A DNA stretch of 61,670 bases from Verrucomicrobiota bacterium (GTDB lineage: Bacteria; Verrucomicrobiota; Verrucomicrobiae; Limisphaerales; UBA11358): assembly GCA_014860005.1 (NCBI GenBank), contig JACZKP010000168.1, positions 1 to 61,670 of the forward strand, in the 5' to 3' direction. A model generated the notes under the pieces. That model saw nothing but the letters and a program-made list of their open reading frames with translations. It did no database searches and was not told the origin of the DNA. A program made the translations under genes and the position numbers. Positions 10,201 to 17,393 of the stretch are shown piece after piece; positions within the stretch are counted from its first letter, which is position 1, and the number at the start of each line of letters is the position of its first letter.

Positions 10201-12850
10201 CCTGATACGGTGTGAGGTCCGCGACGAATTGCTGCCAGGTGCCGCTGCTGCCGTTGGTGGGCGCGGCGATGGCGATGGTCTCCCACGGGAACCACTCCGT
10301 ACCCGCGCCGACGGAGATTTGCAGCCTGCCGGAATCGCCCGTGCCGTATTGATACCATTGCCAGAATCGGAAGACCAAGAGATCGCCCGGATTGACGGCA
10401 GGCACGGTGAACGACGGCGTGATGAGCCGTCCGCTGGAATTGGCGGAGTAATTGCCACCGAGCAACGTGGCGGCGACGTTGAAGGGCGAGTAGGCGCGGC
10501 TGCCCGTCATACTGTTCACAGGCGGTCCGCTGGTGGGCAAGCCAATCTGCCAAGTCCCACAACTGTCTGTGTCCCAAACGCTGGAGACGAACTCGAATGT
10601 TTCGGGATTGTTGAGGACTTCAGGCGCGGTTCCAATCATACATGCGCCTGGCCCGCCATTTGCCCCCATGTCGTTGCGCGCCGTACCGCAGGTGACACAC
10701 AGAGGGCCAGCGGCGTCTTGGTACTCGGGGGCTGGATTGCCGGCGTCAACACAGGGAGAGCCGCATGGAATTCTCACGTTCTCCGGCGTTGCGGGATCGT
10801 AGGGCGGCAGCAATGGGTCGGCAGCGATATTCCCATTGGCGGCGACTATACCTTGAACACAACTGAAGTTCACTGTTGCTCCACCGCCGAACTGATAGGA
10901 AGAGTTTCCCCACAGAATGCTGTTTACGATGCTCCCGCTCCCGCTGAAATACACCCCGCCCGGCGCGTTGTTGTGGGCAACCGTGCAATTCACGATGGCG
11001 CCGTTGGCAGCGTAAACGCCTCCTCCCGCTCCATTGCTGATCCGGGTACTGTTGTTCGCGATGATGCAGTTGGTCAGTCCCAACATCGAACCACAGTAAA
11101 TCCCTCCTCCGTAGCCCCTGGCGCCGTCGCCGATATTACATCCGCCTGCACCTGCGTAATTGTTCGCAAAAATGGAGTTTTGTGCAAAAAGGCGTCCCGA
11201 AGTGTACACTCCCCCGCCCCGACTGTTCTCGGCTCCTCCACTGGATGACGCCGTGTTGCCGATAACCTCGACGTCCTGAAGAAAAACATCAGTCGAAGAG
11301 TAGATCGCGCCACCATACGTGGTCGCACTGCTTCCCCAGCAGCTCCTGCCGTCTGAGATCGAATTACATCGGACCTTGCACGCAATCAATGTGAGGCGGC
11401 TGGTCGTGTGGATACCTCCACCCCTTGGATTGGCCCCTGAGTACGTGTTTTCAAATATCCTGCAGTCTTCCAGAGTAACTGGCATCGATCCCGTAATTCT
11501 GATTCCGGCGCCGTAGACCGCCTGATTGCGCCGAATCTGACAATGGCGAATAACTGGGCTCGCCTCATTGATTCGCAGGCCACTGTTGATGGAATTCTCA
11601 ACGATGCAATATGCCAGCTCGCTGTCCGCCGTACTGCCGTCAAAAAGAATCCCTTGCCATTTCGTGGTGGAAGCATTCGTGGTGGTGAAGACGATTGGCT
11701 GGCTGTCCGTTCCGACTGCCCTCAAACCTCCGCGCACTTTGATCTCGAAGTTCCCAGTTGCTTCGATACGCACCCCGGGTTCGATGGCCACGTCCTGCAA
11801 ATCCAGATTACAGACGAGCAGATAAGGGGAATCCCTCAAGACCAAGGTCCTGTTTGTCAGGAGACCGCAATCGAGGATGGATTTGACCGTGAGCACGGCG
11901 ATCGGACTGGTGGCCGTTCCATACGCATTGCTGACCAAACAGGAATAGGGGCCGCTGTCGGAAACGGTTGAGGGGTGAAGATTGAGGGTTGAGAGCGTGG
12001 CACCGGGGAGATTGGTGCCCTGGAAGCGCCATTGGTAATGGAGCGGTTCGGTGCCGGAGGCGGTGACGGCGAGTGTGACGTTGCTGCCCAAGGCTGCGAA
12101 CTGGTTGGTGGGCCAGGTCAGCAGCGTCGGCTGCAGGGCGTCCTTGCACATCCCGTTCGTGCCGGCGGCGTAAATGGCGGCGATTTCTTCGGCGGACAGC
12201 GTGCGGTTGAAGATAGCGACTTCGTCAATGAGGCCCTGGAATTGGGCCGCGTTGTGCGTCGGAGCTACATCGCCGATCGCCGCGCCGCTGTTGTCCGCGT
12301 TGGCAGCCGGGGCGGAACCGCTGCCGGCCACGACACCGTTGACGTAGAAGATGCGGTTGGTGCCGTCACTGGTGAGACCAACGTGACTCCACTCATTCAG
12401 CACCACAGCCTGTGTGGCAATGAGCCGGTTAGCGTTGTTGATCCAGCTTTCAGGCCGGCCCGTGCCGTTGTTCAGCCCCAACGAGATGCCCCAGTAACCT
12501 TCGCTGTAAATCGTGGGGTAGCTCTTGTTGGAAAAGGTGCTGGGCCTGATCCACGCTTGAATGGTCCATGCCGCTTGGCGGCTCAAGTCGGAGCCGGGGG
12601 TTTCTCCGATGGCGACACGGTCGTTGATGCCGTCGAGGCTAAACGTTTCCGCGATCAGACCACCCGTTGTAGTCGCCCCGTTTTGAAGCGAGCCATCGCC
12701 GGTTCCGGCGAGGTTGGTGGTGCTGCCATCGCCCGGCCACCAGGCGATCAGGCCGGAAGGGCACTGGACGCAGTTGGGGGTTGGTTGAGCGTTGAGGATT
12801 GGGAGTTGGGTGAGGATCGCCGCAAGGAGGCACAGGAGGCGCATAAACAT
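4292..12850 (-). CDS. Giant secreted LamG/beta-helix/RHS protein
   Basis: 2852-residue exported protein. The start MFMRLLCLLAAIL is chosen for its signal peptide; four heptanucleotides sit directly upstream. Domains in order (rough residues): LamG/concanavalin-like 20-233; Ig-like 243-320; right-handed parallel beta-helix 323-733; MAM-like domain (ETFEFVSSVWDTDSCGTWQ) 750-917; pre-peptidase C-terminal-like 923-1020; TIG-like; RHS N-terminal region with FTRSFSTDIPSH near 1340; many YD repeats (YDAAGR, YDSRGN) to about 1960; RHS-associated core RHYDAQIGRFTSPDPIG near 2100. Unusually, about 700 residues follow the core: a Cys-rich, hydrophobic and Pro-rich stretch, a domain with VAYIVFDQNPPI, Ig/cadherin-like parts and a cohesin-like domain (AGTTSSVPIYLLSTVELTNLSF style). 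Likely a cell-surface adhesive or carrier RHS protein. I cannot identify a toxin domain. Confidence 0.85.
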   Translation of the reverse strand: MFMRLLCLLAAILTQLPILNAQPTPNCVQCPSGLIAWWPGDGSTTNLAGTGDGSLQNGATTTGGLIAETFSLDGINDRVAIGETPGSDLSRQAAWTIQAWIRPSTFSNKSYPTIYSEGYWGISLGLNNGTGRPESWINNANRLIATQAVVLNEWSHVGLTSDGTNRIFYVNGVVAGSGSAPAANADNSGAAIGDVAPTHNAAQFQGLIDEVAIFNRTLSAEEIAAIYAAGTNGMCKDALQPTLLTWPTNQFAALGSNVTLAVTASGTEPLHYQWRFQGTNLPGATLSTLNLHPSTVSDSGPYSCLVSNAYGTATSPIAVLTVKSILDCGLLTNRTLVLRDSPYLLVCNLDLQDVAIEPGVRIEATGNFEIKVRGGLRAVGTDSQPIVFTTTNASTTKWQGILFDGSTADSELAYCIVENSINSGLRINEASPVIRHCQIRRNQAVYGAGIRITGSMPVTLEDCRIFENTYSGANPRGGGIHTTSRLTLIACKVRCNSISDGRSCWGSSATTYGGAIYSSTDVFLQDVEVIGNTASSSGGAENSRGGGVYTSGRLFAQNSIFANNYAGAGGCNIGDGARGYGGGIYCGSMLGLTNCIIANNSTRISNGAGGGVYAANGAIVNCTVAHNNAPGGVYFSGSGSIVNSILWGNSSYQFGGGATVNFSCVQGIVAANGNIAADPLLPPYDPATPENVRIPCGSPCVDAGNPAPEYQDAAGPLCVTCGTARNDMGANGGPGACMIGTAPEVLNNPETFEFVSSVWDTDSCGTWQIGLPTSGPPVNSMTGSRAYSPFNVAATLLGGNYSANSSGRLITPSFTVPAVNPGDLLVFRFWQWYQYGTGDSGRLQISVGAGTEWFPWETIAIAAPTNGSSGTWQQFVADLTPYQGQHVRLGFLHTANSDGSVGAGWYIDEVELSGFIPNPMQLSQDVTGTFNAVGDRAYYVLNAPPGGHLMLNLTGPPGSRLALYVRRGALPSAGAYDYRLTNPGDLNQLFVPDAQAGPWYVMIYADGLPAPGPYTLRTDFYEGIFLTGLTPTRHGNSNVAVVDIQGAGFDGTAWAWLVIGGTSIPATNVSFVSASRLVADFDLTTTPTNVYQLTVVQGTNSAALPFEVTQGLGPKLETKLVVPSRVGYHTLATLWVEFANTGDAAMPAPLLEVGGTQNGQSGAWLTLTEHRMVEGFWTSATPEGFAHSVQFLASGATPGLLQPGESGRVPVYYVGWKQPWDFRYPPIYFNLGILDANNTNAVDWLALKEDMRPGSLTVEQWEPVFWNLVGQTGPTWGDYVRMLNDNARYLHRLDIRVTDIRELLGFEVMQASGLSVTRTLASAVDAQVQTPGLPLTFTRSFSTDIPSHFTLGRLGRGWSDNWDRSLLKASDGTVTIFGPGGSRRVFKPDSRYGGRYFAPAGDAATLTPAAGEAYTLRESDGTFYAFQADGKLGYVADTHRNSVACTYSGGLLTRLTHSAGPYLDLAYSGNRVAAVTDSLGRTTMFTYDGSSEHLQTAMDYRGQTTAYVYELSGLTSAAKHALTKVFNTDGTESNYAYDNQGRLVMKSGCCGSTECTYYSYDSAGRVTATDALTNSTHYSFDHRGLLVRTENPLGGIVHRTFDLNGRLMKTTDAAGRSRTFAYDSRGNLLSETDQLGYSTRYTYTADFNRLASVLDAKGNLTRYAYQPDGALASITYADGSRESWGYDASGNRTSWTNRRGQTIYYTNDVLGRLIARAYPDGVIHTFNFDAQGNLASYTDPLGTTSQGFDADGRLAKITYPGDRWLGYTYDAAGRRALMTNELGYETRYYYDSAGRLERLIDERGSNIVIYAYDAAGRMALKTLGNGVYTSYTYDPAGQLLDLFNHKPDGFVLSRFQYTYDSRGRRDTMTTTYGAGDPRTDLSGLWRYDYDDVGQLIGWTAPWGRRVDYTYDALGNRLNVRDDGTNTAYTVNNLNQYTQVGSTMYQYDADGNLTDKVAPEGTTSYGWSFDNKLAQVTAPSGVWQNGYDAQGNRTHVVEGGTAKDLVIDPSELRNVVGEYVQGETGPKAVHSHGIGLVSRRSETDNSYYAFDALGSTSELFGDSPVGANAYAYFPFAELLFKAGSADDAFQFVGEAGVMTGPANLHFMRARHYDAQIGRFTSPDPIGISAGDVNLSRYVNNNPMLDVDPTGLGFWRDFGTCFSDCISRYSGGVPGFLLARLLFVCSEAAKASGAGGLPVCTAAATVWGGYLVGVAGGCFIGCILPVPTPPPNPNPIEYCKWYPENCRCFAMYMNPDPVCVPVPPTPPIDPNALTGPKGFGPENYIQANALFPYMIEFENATNALVPAQRVVLSNQLTNRLDWTTFELTEIAFGDQFIAVPPQTKHFEHTVKLRQDGYDFEVQIEAGIRLDTGEVYARFQSLNPTNGLPPSVDIGMLPPEDGTGRGMGHVSYVIRPNLGLATGTEIRNVAYIVFDQNPPIGTDWVDPHDESKGIDTNKQALVTIDADLPTSAITSLPATAANANFVVTWSGNDAGAGIAGYDVYVSTNGGAYGLWLPNLPITSATFHGENGRLYCFYSIARDEVGHVQTNYTVACTQTLSNYPPVIEPIPDQVVVVGQQLVITNRANDPDGVTFTLGAGAPTGASITTNGVFRWTPSCAQGSTTNDILIVATDPGTPPMSSTNTLRVIVPECIEASLGNTVMQAGTTSSVPIYLLSTVELTNLSFTVVYPPERFTNLMVLADTNLVPVPFTTNLSDHQFLVSFALPEAQVLYGPTNVGELSLEALAGQSSAFVPLEITEVIGRKPDGGLVGTWYGYPGRVVVIGPEPLLEAWRAGQTNVALTLYGNPGTTYQVNYSTNLPPATWWPEWTVPLTNLWKTWEVEPTAPQMYYRAVQD

Positions 12851-12878
12851 GGTTGAGGGTTGAGAGTTGAGGGTTGAG
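12783..12878. repeat. Heptanucleotide array at RHS gene start
   Basis: Read on the minus strand, four units CTCAACC/CTCAACT/CTCAACC/CTCAACC (complement of 12851-12878) end exactly at the ATG of the RHS gene. A second, looser array of the same heptad lies inside the gene (complement of about 12783-12810), encoding the end of the signal peptide. A third lies at 11966-11993. A related array (TTCAACC units) occurs near 58474-58498. Confidence 0.7.
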
Positions 12879-13103
12879 CGTAGTGGTGTCCGCGCTCCGT
12901 CGGTTGATTCGTGTGCATTCGCGTTCATTGGCGGTTACTCCGGGCCGAGCGGTGCAAATTCAACGAAGACTCTGAAACCACGGATTGGATTTATTGACTC
13001 CCCGGGAAGGCAGCGCGATTGACGTATCCTTGTCCTCACATTTCGCCAAGTGCTTGATGTGCTTTCGCCGCGCGGGGATGGCTTTCGGTTCGTGTTCATA
13101 ACT

Positions 13104-14465
13104 TTATGGGAGGGGATTCGGTGATATGTCCGAACGGACGCGGAAGAACAGGCTGCCTTCACCAATTTGGGGAACCCACGGACTCGCAGGTTGCGGGGTA
13201 TAATCCGTCCACGTCTGGAGATTCGTGCTCGATTGGAGAACCCCGTTGAATGTGATCGTAATGCTTTGAGCCCCAAAGGACGTCATCTGCACAAACGGGC
13301 GGCTGATGATCCTCGCGCAAACGTTAGCCGTGGACGCCATAATTCCGGTGTTGATGACGGCCAGGATTTTGCCGTTCGCGCCACTCAAACCCACGCCGAG
13401 TTTGGAGCGCACCGTGTTGTCCACGATGAAGGGCAAACCGTGGGCCGCGCCGCTGGGCGACCAATACTGTCCCCAAACCACACTGTCGGTCACCGTCGGG
13501 TTGCCGTTGGCTTGCGTCCAGGACAGGAGAAAATAGGCGCCATCGAAGGCGACGTTGTTGGCCCAGGCAAACTCGTCAATGTCACCGTCCACCAGGAATA
13601 ATTCACCGCCAGCCAGGGTGCCATTGGGCAAGACCATCCGACCGCGCAAATTCCAATCCGCATCTTCGTCGGTATTGTGATGCCAGACCACCATGAAGCG
13701 CTCCTCGCCGTAGGCTACGCTGATGGGATTGTAAAAGTGCGAGTCGTTCTGACTGAGGGAGAGAACCCCACCCAGCACTCCGGCAGGTGAAACCAACCGG
13801 CCCTTGGCGGCGTGCGCGCCGTCCGAGCCTTCCACCCAAACAACGAGATATTGGCCGCCTCCGTAGGCGACAGCCGCCGCCTCTTCAACTTCCTCGGTCG
13901 TGAGCAACAATTCCTCATCCAACAACTGTCCGGCCGACGAAATCCGCCGGGCGTGCAGGCCATTCTGATCGGCCCAGATGACGAGAAAGTTGGCCTCGTC
14001 AAACGCCACGCCACGGGCGTATTGATCCCCCGAAGCCGTGGACACAGGAAAAGCGCTGCCAACCAGGGTGCCAGCCGGGCTGATGAATCGTGCATAAACA
14101 TCATTGCCTCTGGCCGAGTGCTGCGAAGCGGCATCGGTCCAGACGACCAGGTAGTTGGTCGCCCCAAACACCACACGCGGGCCATCCAGAAAGCCGTCCA
14201 TGAGGCGTCCGATGTTTATGAAAGCACCAACCCTGGTTCCCGTGGGTGAAAGCAACTGCGCACCCACGGTGTTCGGGCTGCTGGCATTCCCGCGAATGCC
14301 GATCAGGAAATTCGTCCCGTCAAAGGCCGAGGAGAGCGCGAATTCCGGTTGCGAGGTGTTTGCCACCGAATGGCAGGGGCTGACAATCTGACCGTTCGAG
14401 ACAGCCGTTGCAGTGAACAGGAGTGCCGTGAGTATCCAGTTGAGGTTTGAGGTCTTTGTTTTCAT
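13104..14465 (-). CDS. Secreted repeat protein, possible beta-propeller
   Basis: 453-residue exported protein. The start MKTKTSNLNWILTALLF is chosen because it begins a typical signal peptide with cleavage near VSNGQ; the frame extends 16 residues further upstream without support. The body repeats a motif of about 50-60 residues of the form G..YLVVWTDA....ARGNDVYARFISPAGTLVGSAF, at least six times (NFLVIWADQNGLHARRI, QYLVVWVEGSDGAHAAKGRLV, RFMVVWHH, FLLSWTQANGN). This is the pattern of secreted beta-propeller-like proteins. The C-terminus (VQMTSFGAQSITITFNGVLQSSTNLQTW) resembles the terminal region of other verrucomicrobial exported proteins. Ligand unknown. Same strand and class as the three genes to its left. 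Confidence 0.8.
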   Translation of the reverse strand: MKTKTSNLNWILTALLFTATAVSNGQIVSPCHSVANTSQPEFALSSAFDGTNFLIGIRGNASSPNTVGAQLLSPTGTRVGAFINIGRLMDGFLDGPRVVFGATNYLVVWTDAASQHSARGNDVYARFISPAGTLVGSAFPVSTASGDQYARGVAFDEANFLVIWADQNGLHARRISSAGQLLDEELLLTTEEVEEAAAVAYGGGQYLVVWVEGSDGAHAAKGRLVSPAGVLGGVLSLSQNDSHFYNPISVAYGEERFMVVWHHNTDEDADWNLRGRMVLPNGTLAGGELFLVDGDIDEFAWANNVAFDGAYFLLSWTQANGNPTVTDSVVWGQYWSPSGAAHGLPFIVDNTVRSKLGVGLSGANGKILAVINTGIMASTANVCARIISRPFVQMTSFGAQSITITFNGVLQSSTNLQTWTDYTPQPASPWVPQIGEGSLFFRVRSDISPNPLP

Positions 14466-15080
14466 AAAGTTGAACTCATTTTCCCGGCTGTGCGGCATCC
14501 AACCACTGACCATCCGGAGTTTCCCGACTGGGATGCGTGCTTACGGCTGTGGCTGAGCGCAGATGGCTTTTTCATAAGGCGGGTCCATTTCGCATCGCTT
14601 CAGACTGGCAGGGTGCAAACGACCAGTTGGCGGCATGGATCTTGAGGCCGCTCGGCAGAACACTCACGCCATCCGCTGGGCTGACACGACTGATGACGTC
14701 CACACATTTCCGGCCCGATGGTGACTTGCTGTATGGCGGTCGCTGGGTGAATGGCTTTTCCAGCCATGCCTGCAATCATTAAATGACTTCCAGGAATTGC
14801 CACACCTCAATTGGCAATTGCTTTGCAGATATTGCGCTCGGTGTTCAGGGCCTCCAGTCCTCAAGAGCCATTACGCAGGTAAGTCATCATTGAATGCACC
14901 CAGCTTGGTGGCGGCTTACGCACCGCAGCGCTAATGTTCTCAAATCGGCAAACGCAGTTGCCGGCACGCTCAACTCCACACGCCTTGTGGCCTGTGGCAG
15001 CCAACATCAATGCACGTGCGGTTTGACCCCTGACATGAAGCTTGCAACGCGCGGGACTTGCGCCATAAAGAAGACGCAAC
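14466..15080. other. Non-coding interval
   Basis: 615 bases between the divergent secreted-protein gene and the cardiolipin synthase gene. Short open frames here have no protein-like composition, start signal or family resemblance. It must hold promoters for both flanking genes, but I cannot point to convincing -35/-10 pairs. Confidence 0.5.
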
Positions 15081-16523
15081 ATGCCCTGGCTCGATCAGCT
15101 TGTCCTCCTGTGGCCGCACTTGGTGGCGGCGTTGAGTTTTGTCGCCGCGGTGCTGGCATCTGCCCACGCTTTGTTGAACAAACGCGATTCACGAGCCGCG
15201 GTGTTGTGGTTGGGCTTCATCTGGTTCATGCCGCTGCTTGGCCCGATCCTTTACCTCTCGCTCGGAGTCAACCGCATTCGCCGTAAGGCGCTTTCGTTGC
15301 GGGCGGAGAATCCTGAAGTCATTCCTCCTACCTTGCCGCCTGACCTTGGTGAATCGGACGCGCCCGTGGCCGAGCACCTGAGATCGCTGGCGCGTTTGGT
15401 GGAGCGCGTGGCCACGCGCCCGCTGGCGGGCGGTAATTGCGTTCAAGTGCTGGTCAACGGGGATGAAGCATTTCCGGCCATGCTCGCCGCGATTGATGGC
15501 GCGAAGAAGTCTGTTGCGCTGCTCACCTATATTTTCGACCGTGACCCGAGCGGGCGGCAATTCGTTGCCGCCCTGGCCCGCGCGGTGGCGCGGGGTGTGG
15601 CGGTCCGGGTATTGATTGATGATGCCGGTGCGCGGTATTCCTGGCCGACCATTTTCCGTGAGTTGAAGCGCGCCCGCGTTCCCGTGGGCCGCTTTCTGCC
15701 GTCGTTTCCGCTCTGGCACTTCATGACGATGAATCTGCGCAACCATCGGAAACTACTGGTGGTGGATGGCAATGTTGGTTTCACCGGTGGAATCAATATC
15801 CGGCAGGGGAACGTGCTGGCGGCTCAACCTCGTCGTCCGGTGCAGGACCTGCATTTCCGGTTGGAGGGGCCGGTGGTAACGCAGATGCAGGAGGCGTTTG
15901 CCAATGACTGGGCGTTTTGCACCGACGAGATTCTCGAAGGCCACGTCTGGTTTCCGGAATTGTCAGATTGCGGCAAGGTTGCGGCGCGCGTCGTGACGGA
16001 CGGACCGGACGAGGATTATGACAAGCTGCGCTGGACGTTGCTGGCGGCGCTGGCGGAGGCGCAATCGTCCGTGCAAATCGTCACGCCCTATTTTCTGCCC
16101 GATCCCGCGCTGATCACGGCACTGAATCTGGCGGCCTTGCGCGGGGTGCGCGTGGACGTCATTCTGCCGGCGAACAGCAACCTGCCGTTCGTGGACTGGG
16201 CGTCGCGGGCGCTGTGGTGGCAGGTGTTGGAGCGCGGCTGCCGCCTCTGGCTTACGCCGCCGCCCTTTGATCACTCGAAGTTGATGGTGGTGGACGGCCA
16301 TTGGGTATTCCTTGGGTCGGCCAACTGGGACCCGCGCAGTCTGCGACTGAATTTCGAGTTGAACGTGGAATGTTACGATCGCGATCTGGCGCAAGCCATG
16401 TCGGCGCTGGCGCAGGGCAAAATCCGCATTGCGCGCGAGGTGACGATCGCCGAGGCGGACGGACGACCGGTGCTGGCCAAACTGCGCGATGCGACGGCTA
16501 GGTTGTTTTCGCCGTATCTGTAG
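15081..16523 (+). CDS. cls: Cardiolipin synthase, phospholipase D family
   Basis: 480-residue inner-membrane enzyme that condenses phosphatidylglycerol into cardiolipin. The N-terminus has two membrane segments (about residues 5-30 and 38-60), followed by the typical loop SLGVNRIRRKAL. Two HKD catalytic motifs are intact: NHRKLLVVDGNVGFTGGINI near residue 220 and DHSKLMVVDGHWVFLGSAN near 400. The second is followed by DPRSLRLNFELNVE, the usual cardiolipin-synthase continuation. Length matches bacterial ClsA. Start ATG at 15081 begins directly before the first membrane helix. It stands alone on the plus strand. Another PLD-superfamily phospholipid synthase is possible but less likely given the membrane anchors and spacing. 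Confidence 0.93.
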   Translation: MPWLDQLVLLWPHLVAALSFVAAVLASAHALLNKRDSRAAVLWLGFIWFMPLLGPILYLSLGVNRIRRKALSLRAENPEVIPPTLPPDLGESDAPVAEHLRSLARLVERVATRPLAGGNCVQVLVNGDEAFPAMLAAIDGAKKSVALLTYIFDRDPSGRQFVAALARAVARGVAVRVLIDDAGARYSWPTIFRELKRARVPVGRFLPSFPLWHFMTMNLRNHRKLLVVDGNVGFTGGINIRQGNVLAAQPRRPVQDLHFRLEGPVVTQMQEAFANDWAFCTDEILEGHVWFPELSDCGKVAARVVTDGPDEDYDKLRWTLLAALAEAQSSVQIVTPYFLPDPALITALNLAALRGVRVDVILPANSNLPFVDWASRALWWQVLERGCRLWLTPPPFDHSKLMVVDGHWVFLGSANWDPRSLRLNFELNVECYDRDLAQAMSALAQGKIRIAREVTIAEADGRPVLAKLRDATARLFSPYL

Positions 16524-16588
16524 GCGCTTGTTGACAGCCGCGACTGCCTGAAATAGAAACGCATCATGCGAAGGGAGATTGAGCGCAA

Positions 16589-17068
16589 ATGGCTCCTGGA
16601 ACACCCGGTAAGCCAATGTCACGCCCATTCCAACATCTGGTGCCAAGTGGATTGACGATCGCAGTCTTGTTTTACCTGGCTGAAGGTCAATTAGAGGAAG
16701 TGTTTGCGTTTTTGTTTTCAAGCGAGGTTAGCACTTTCGATGTGGTTGCTTACCACCTTGTTGCTTTCGGACTTTCAGTTGGCTTCACAGTGACTGTGCC
16801 TTTGCCGGCGGCCCGGTTTGTTGACGAGCTTGCGCAAAAGTGGAGGTTCTGGGTATGGGTTTTGCCCCTTATTGTTCCTGTGGTTTTGTGGAGCTGCTTG
16901 GCAGGTGCTGTTTTTGTAAAAAGCTTTGTGCTTTATGCTTTTTACGGCTTGGCGTTCTTGGCCTCACTTGTCTGTGCGGGATATTGCATTGTCTTTTGGC
17001 TGGAGCGACTTGCCGTTTATGTCTTTCAGAAGTTCACGCTTGAACCGTCAGCTTGGCAAGATCGATAA
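16589..17068 (+). CDS. Hypothetical four-helix membrane protein
   Basis: 159-residue protein with about four hydrophobic segments (residues 20-35, 52-75, 88-112 and 118-145) and no recognisable motif. A purine-rich GAAGGGAG lies about 12 bases before the ATG; an alternative start is the internal Met at 16616. The gene and the PIN fragment after it are visibly more AT-rich than their neighbours (stretches such as tttgttttcaagcgagg), suggesting transfer. No function can be proposed. Confidence 0.6.
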   Translation: MAPGTPGKPMSRPFQHLVPSGLTIAVLFYLAEGQLEEVFAFLFSSEVSTFDVVAYHLVAFGLSVGFTVTVPLPAARFVDELAQKWRFWVWVLPLIVPVVLWSCLAGAVFVKSFVLYAFYGLAFLASLVCAGYCIVFWLERLAVYVFQKFTLEPSAWQDR

Positions 17069-17153
17069 ACCAAACGTCGGGTCGGGCACTTGGAGAAAAG
17101 CTCAAGGTAGTTTTTGCAGTCAGCGCGGCATACGCATGCGTCACTTCGGAATC

Positions 17154-17393
17154 ATGATCGTCGTCAGTGACACTTCGGTACTCACCTCGCTGATCCAGAT
17201 CGCTCGGCTGGCTTTGTTGCGCGACCTCTACGGATCGGTTTTGACTCCACGCGCCGTGCATCAGGAACTGCTTCGTTCCCATTCACACCTGCCCGAGTTC
17301 ATTGAGGTGTGTAAGGAAATTCAGGCTGCCAACAACTGGCGACAGGCTTTTCGCAACTTCGCAAGACTGGCCTCGGACTTCGCCTCGATGTAG
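17154..17393 (+). pseudogene. Truncated PIN-domain (DUF3368-like) toxin gene
   Basis: The frame MIVVSDTSVLTSLIQIARLALLRDLYG continues with VLTPRAVHQELLRSHSHLPEF, the N-terminal third of a PIN-like ribonuclease of the DUF3368 type. The first metal-binding Asp (VSDTSVL) and the Glu of VHQELL are present. Full family members are about 150-170 residues. Here the similarity stops near 17320, and the remaining codons are only the antisense of the 3' end of the phosphohexomutase gene. The conserved C-terminal acidic residues are missing, and no antitoxin gene is adjacent. I read this as the decayed half of a toxin-antitoxin module cut off at its junction with the mutase gene. Confidence 0.65.

Noticed and set aside
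12935..13276. 113-residue frame on the minus strand
   Set aside because: It overlaps the 3' end of the secreted repeat gene (13104-14465) and has basic, non-conserved composition.
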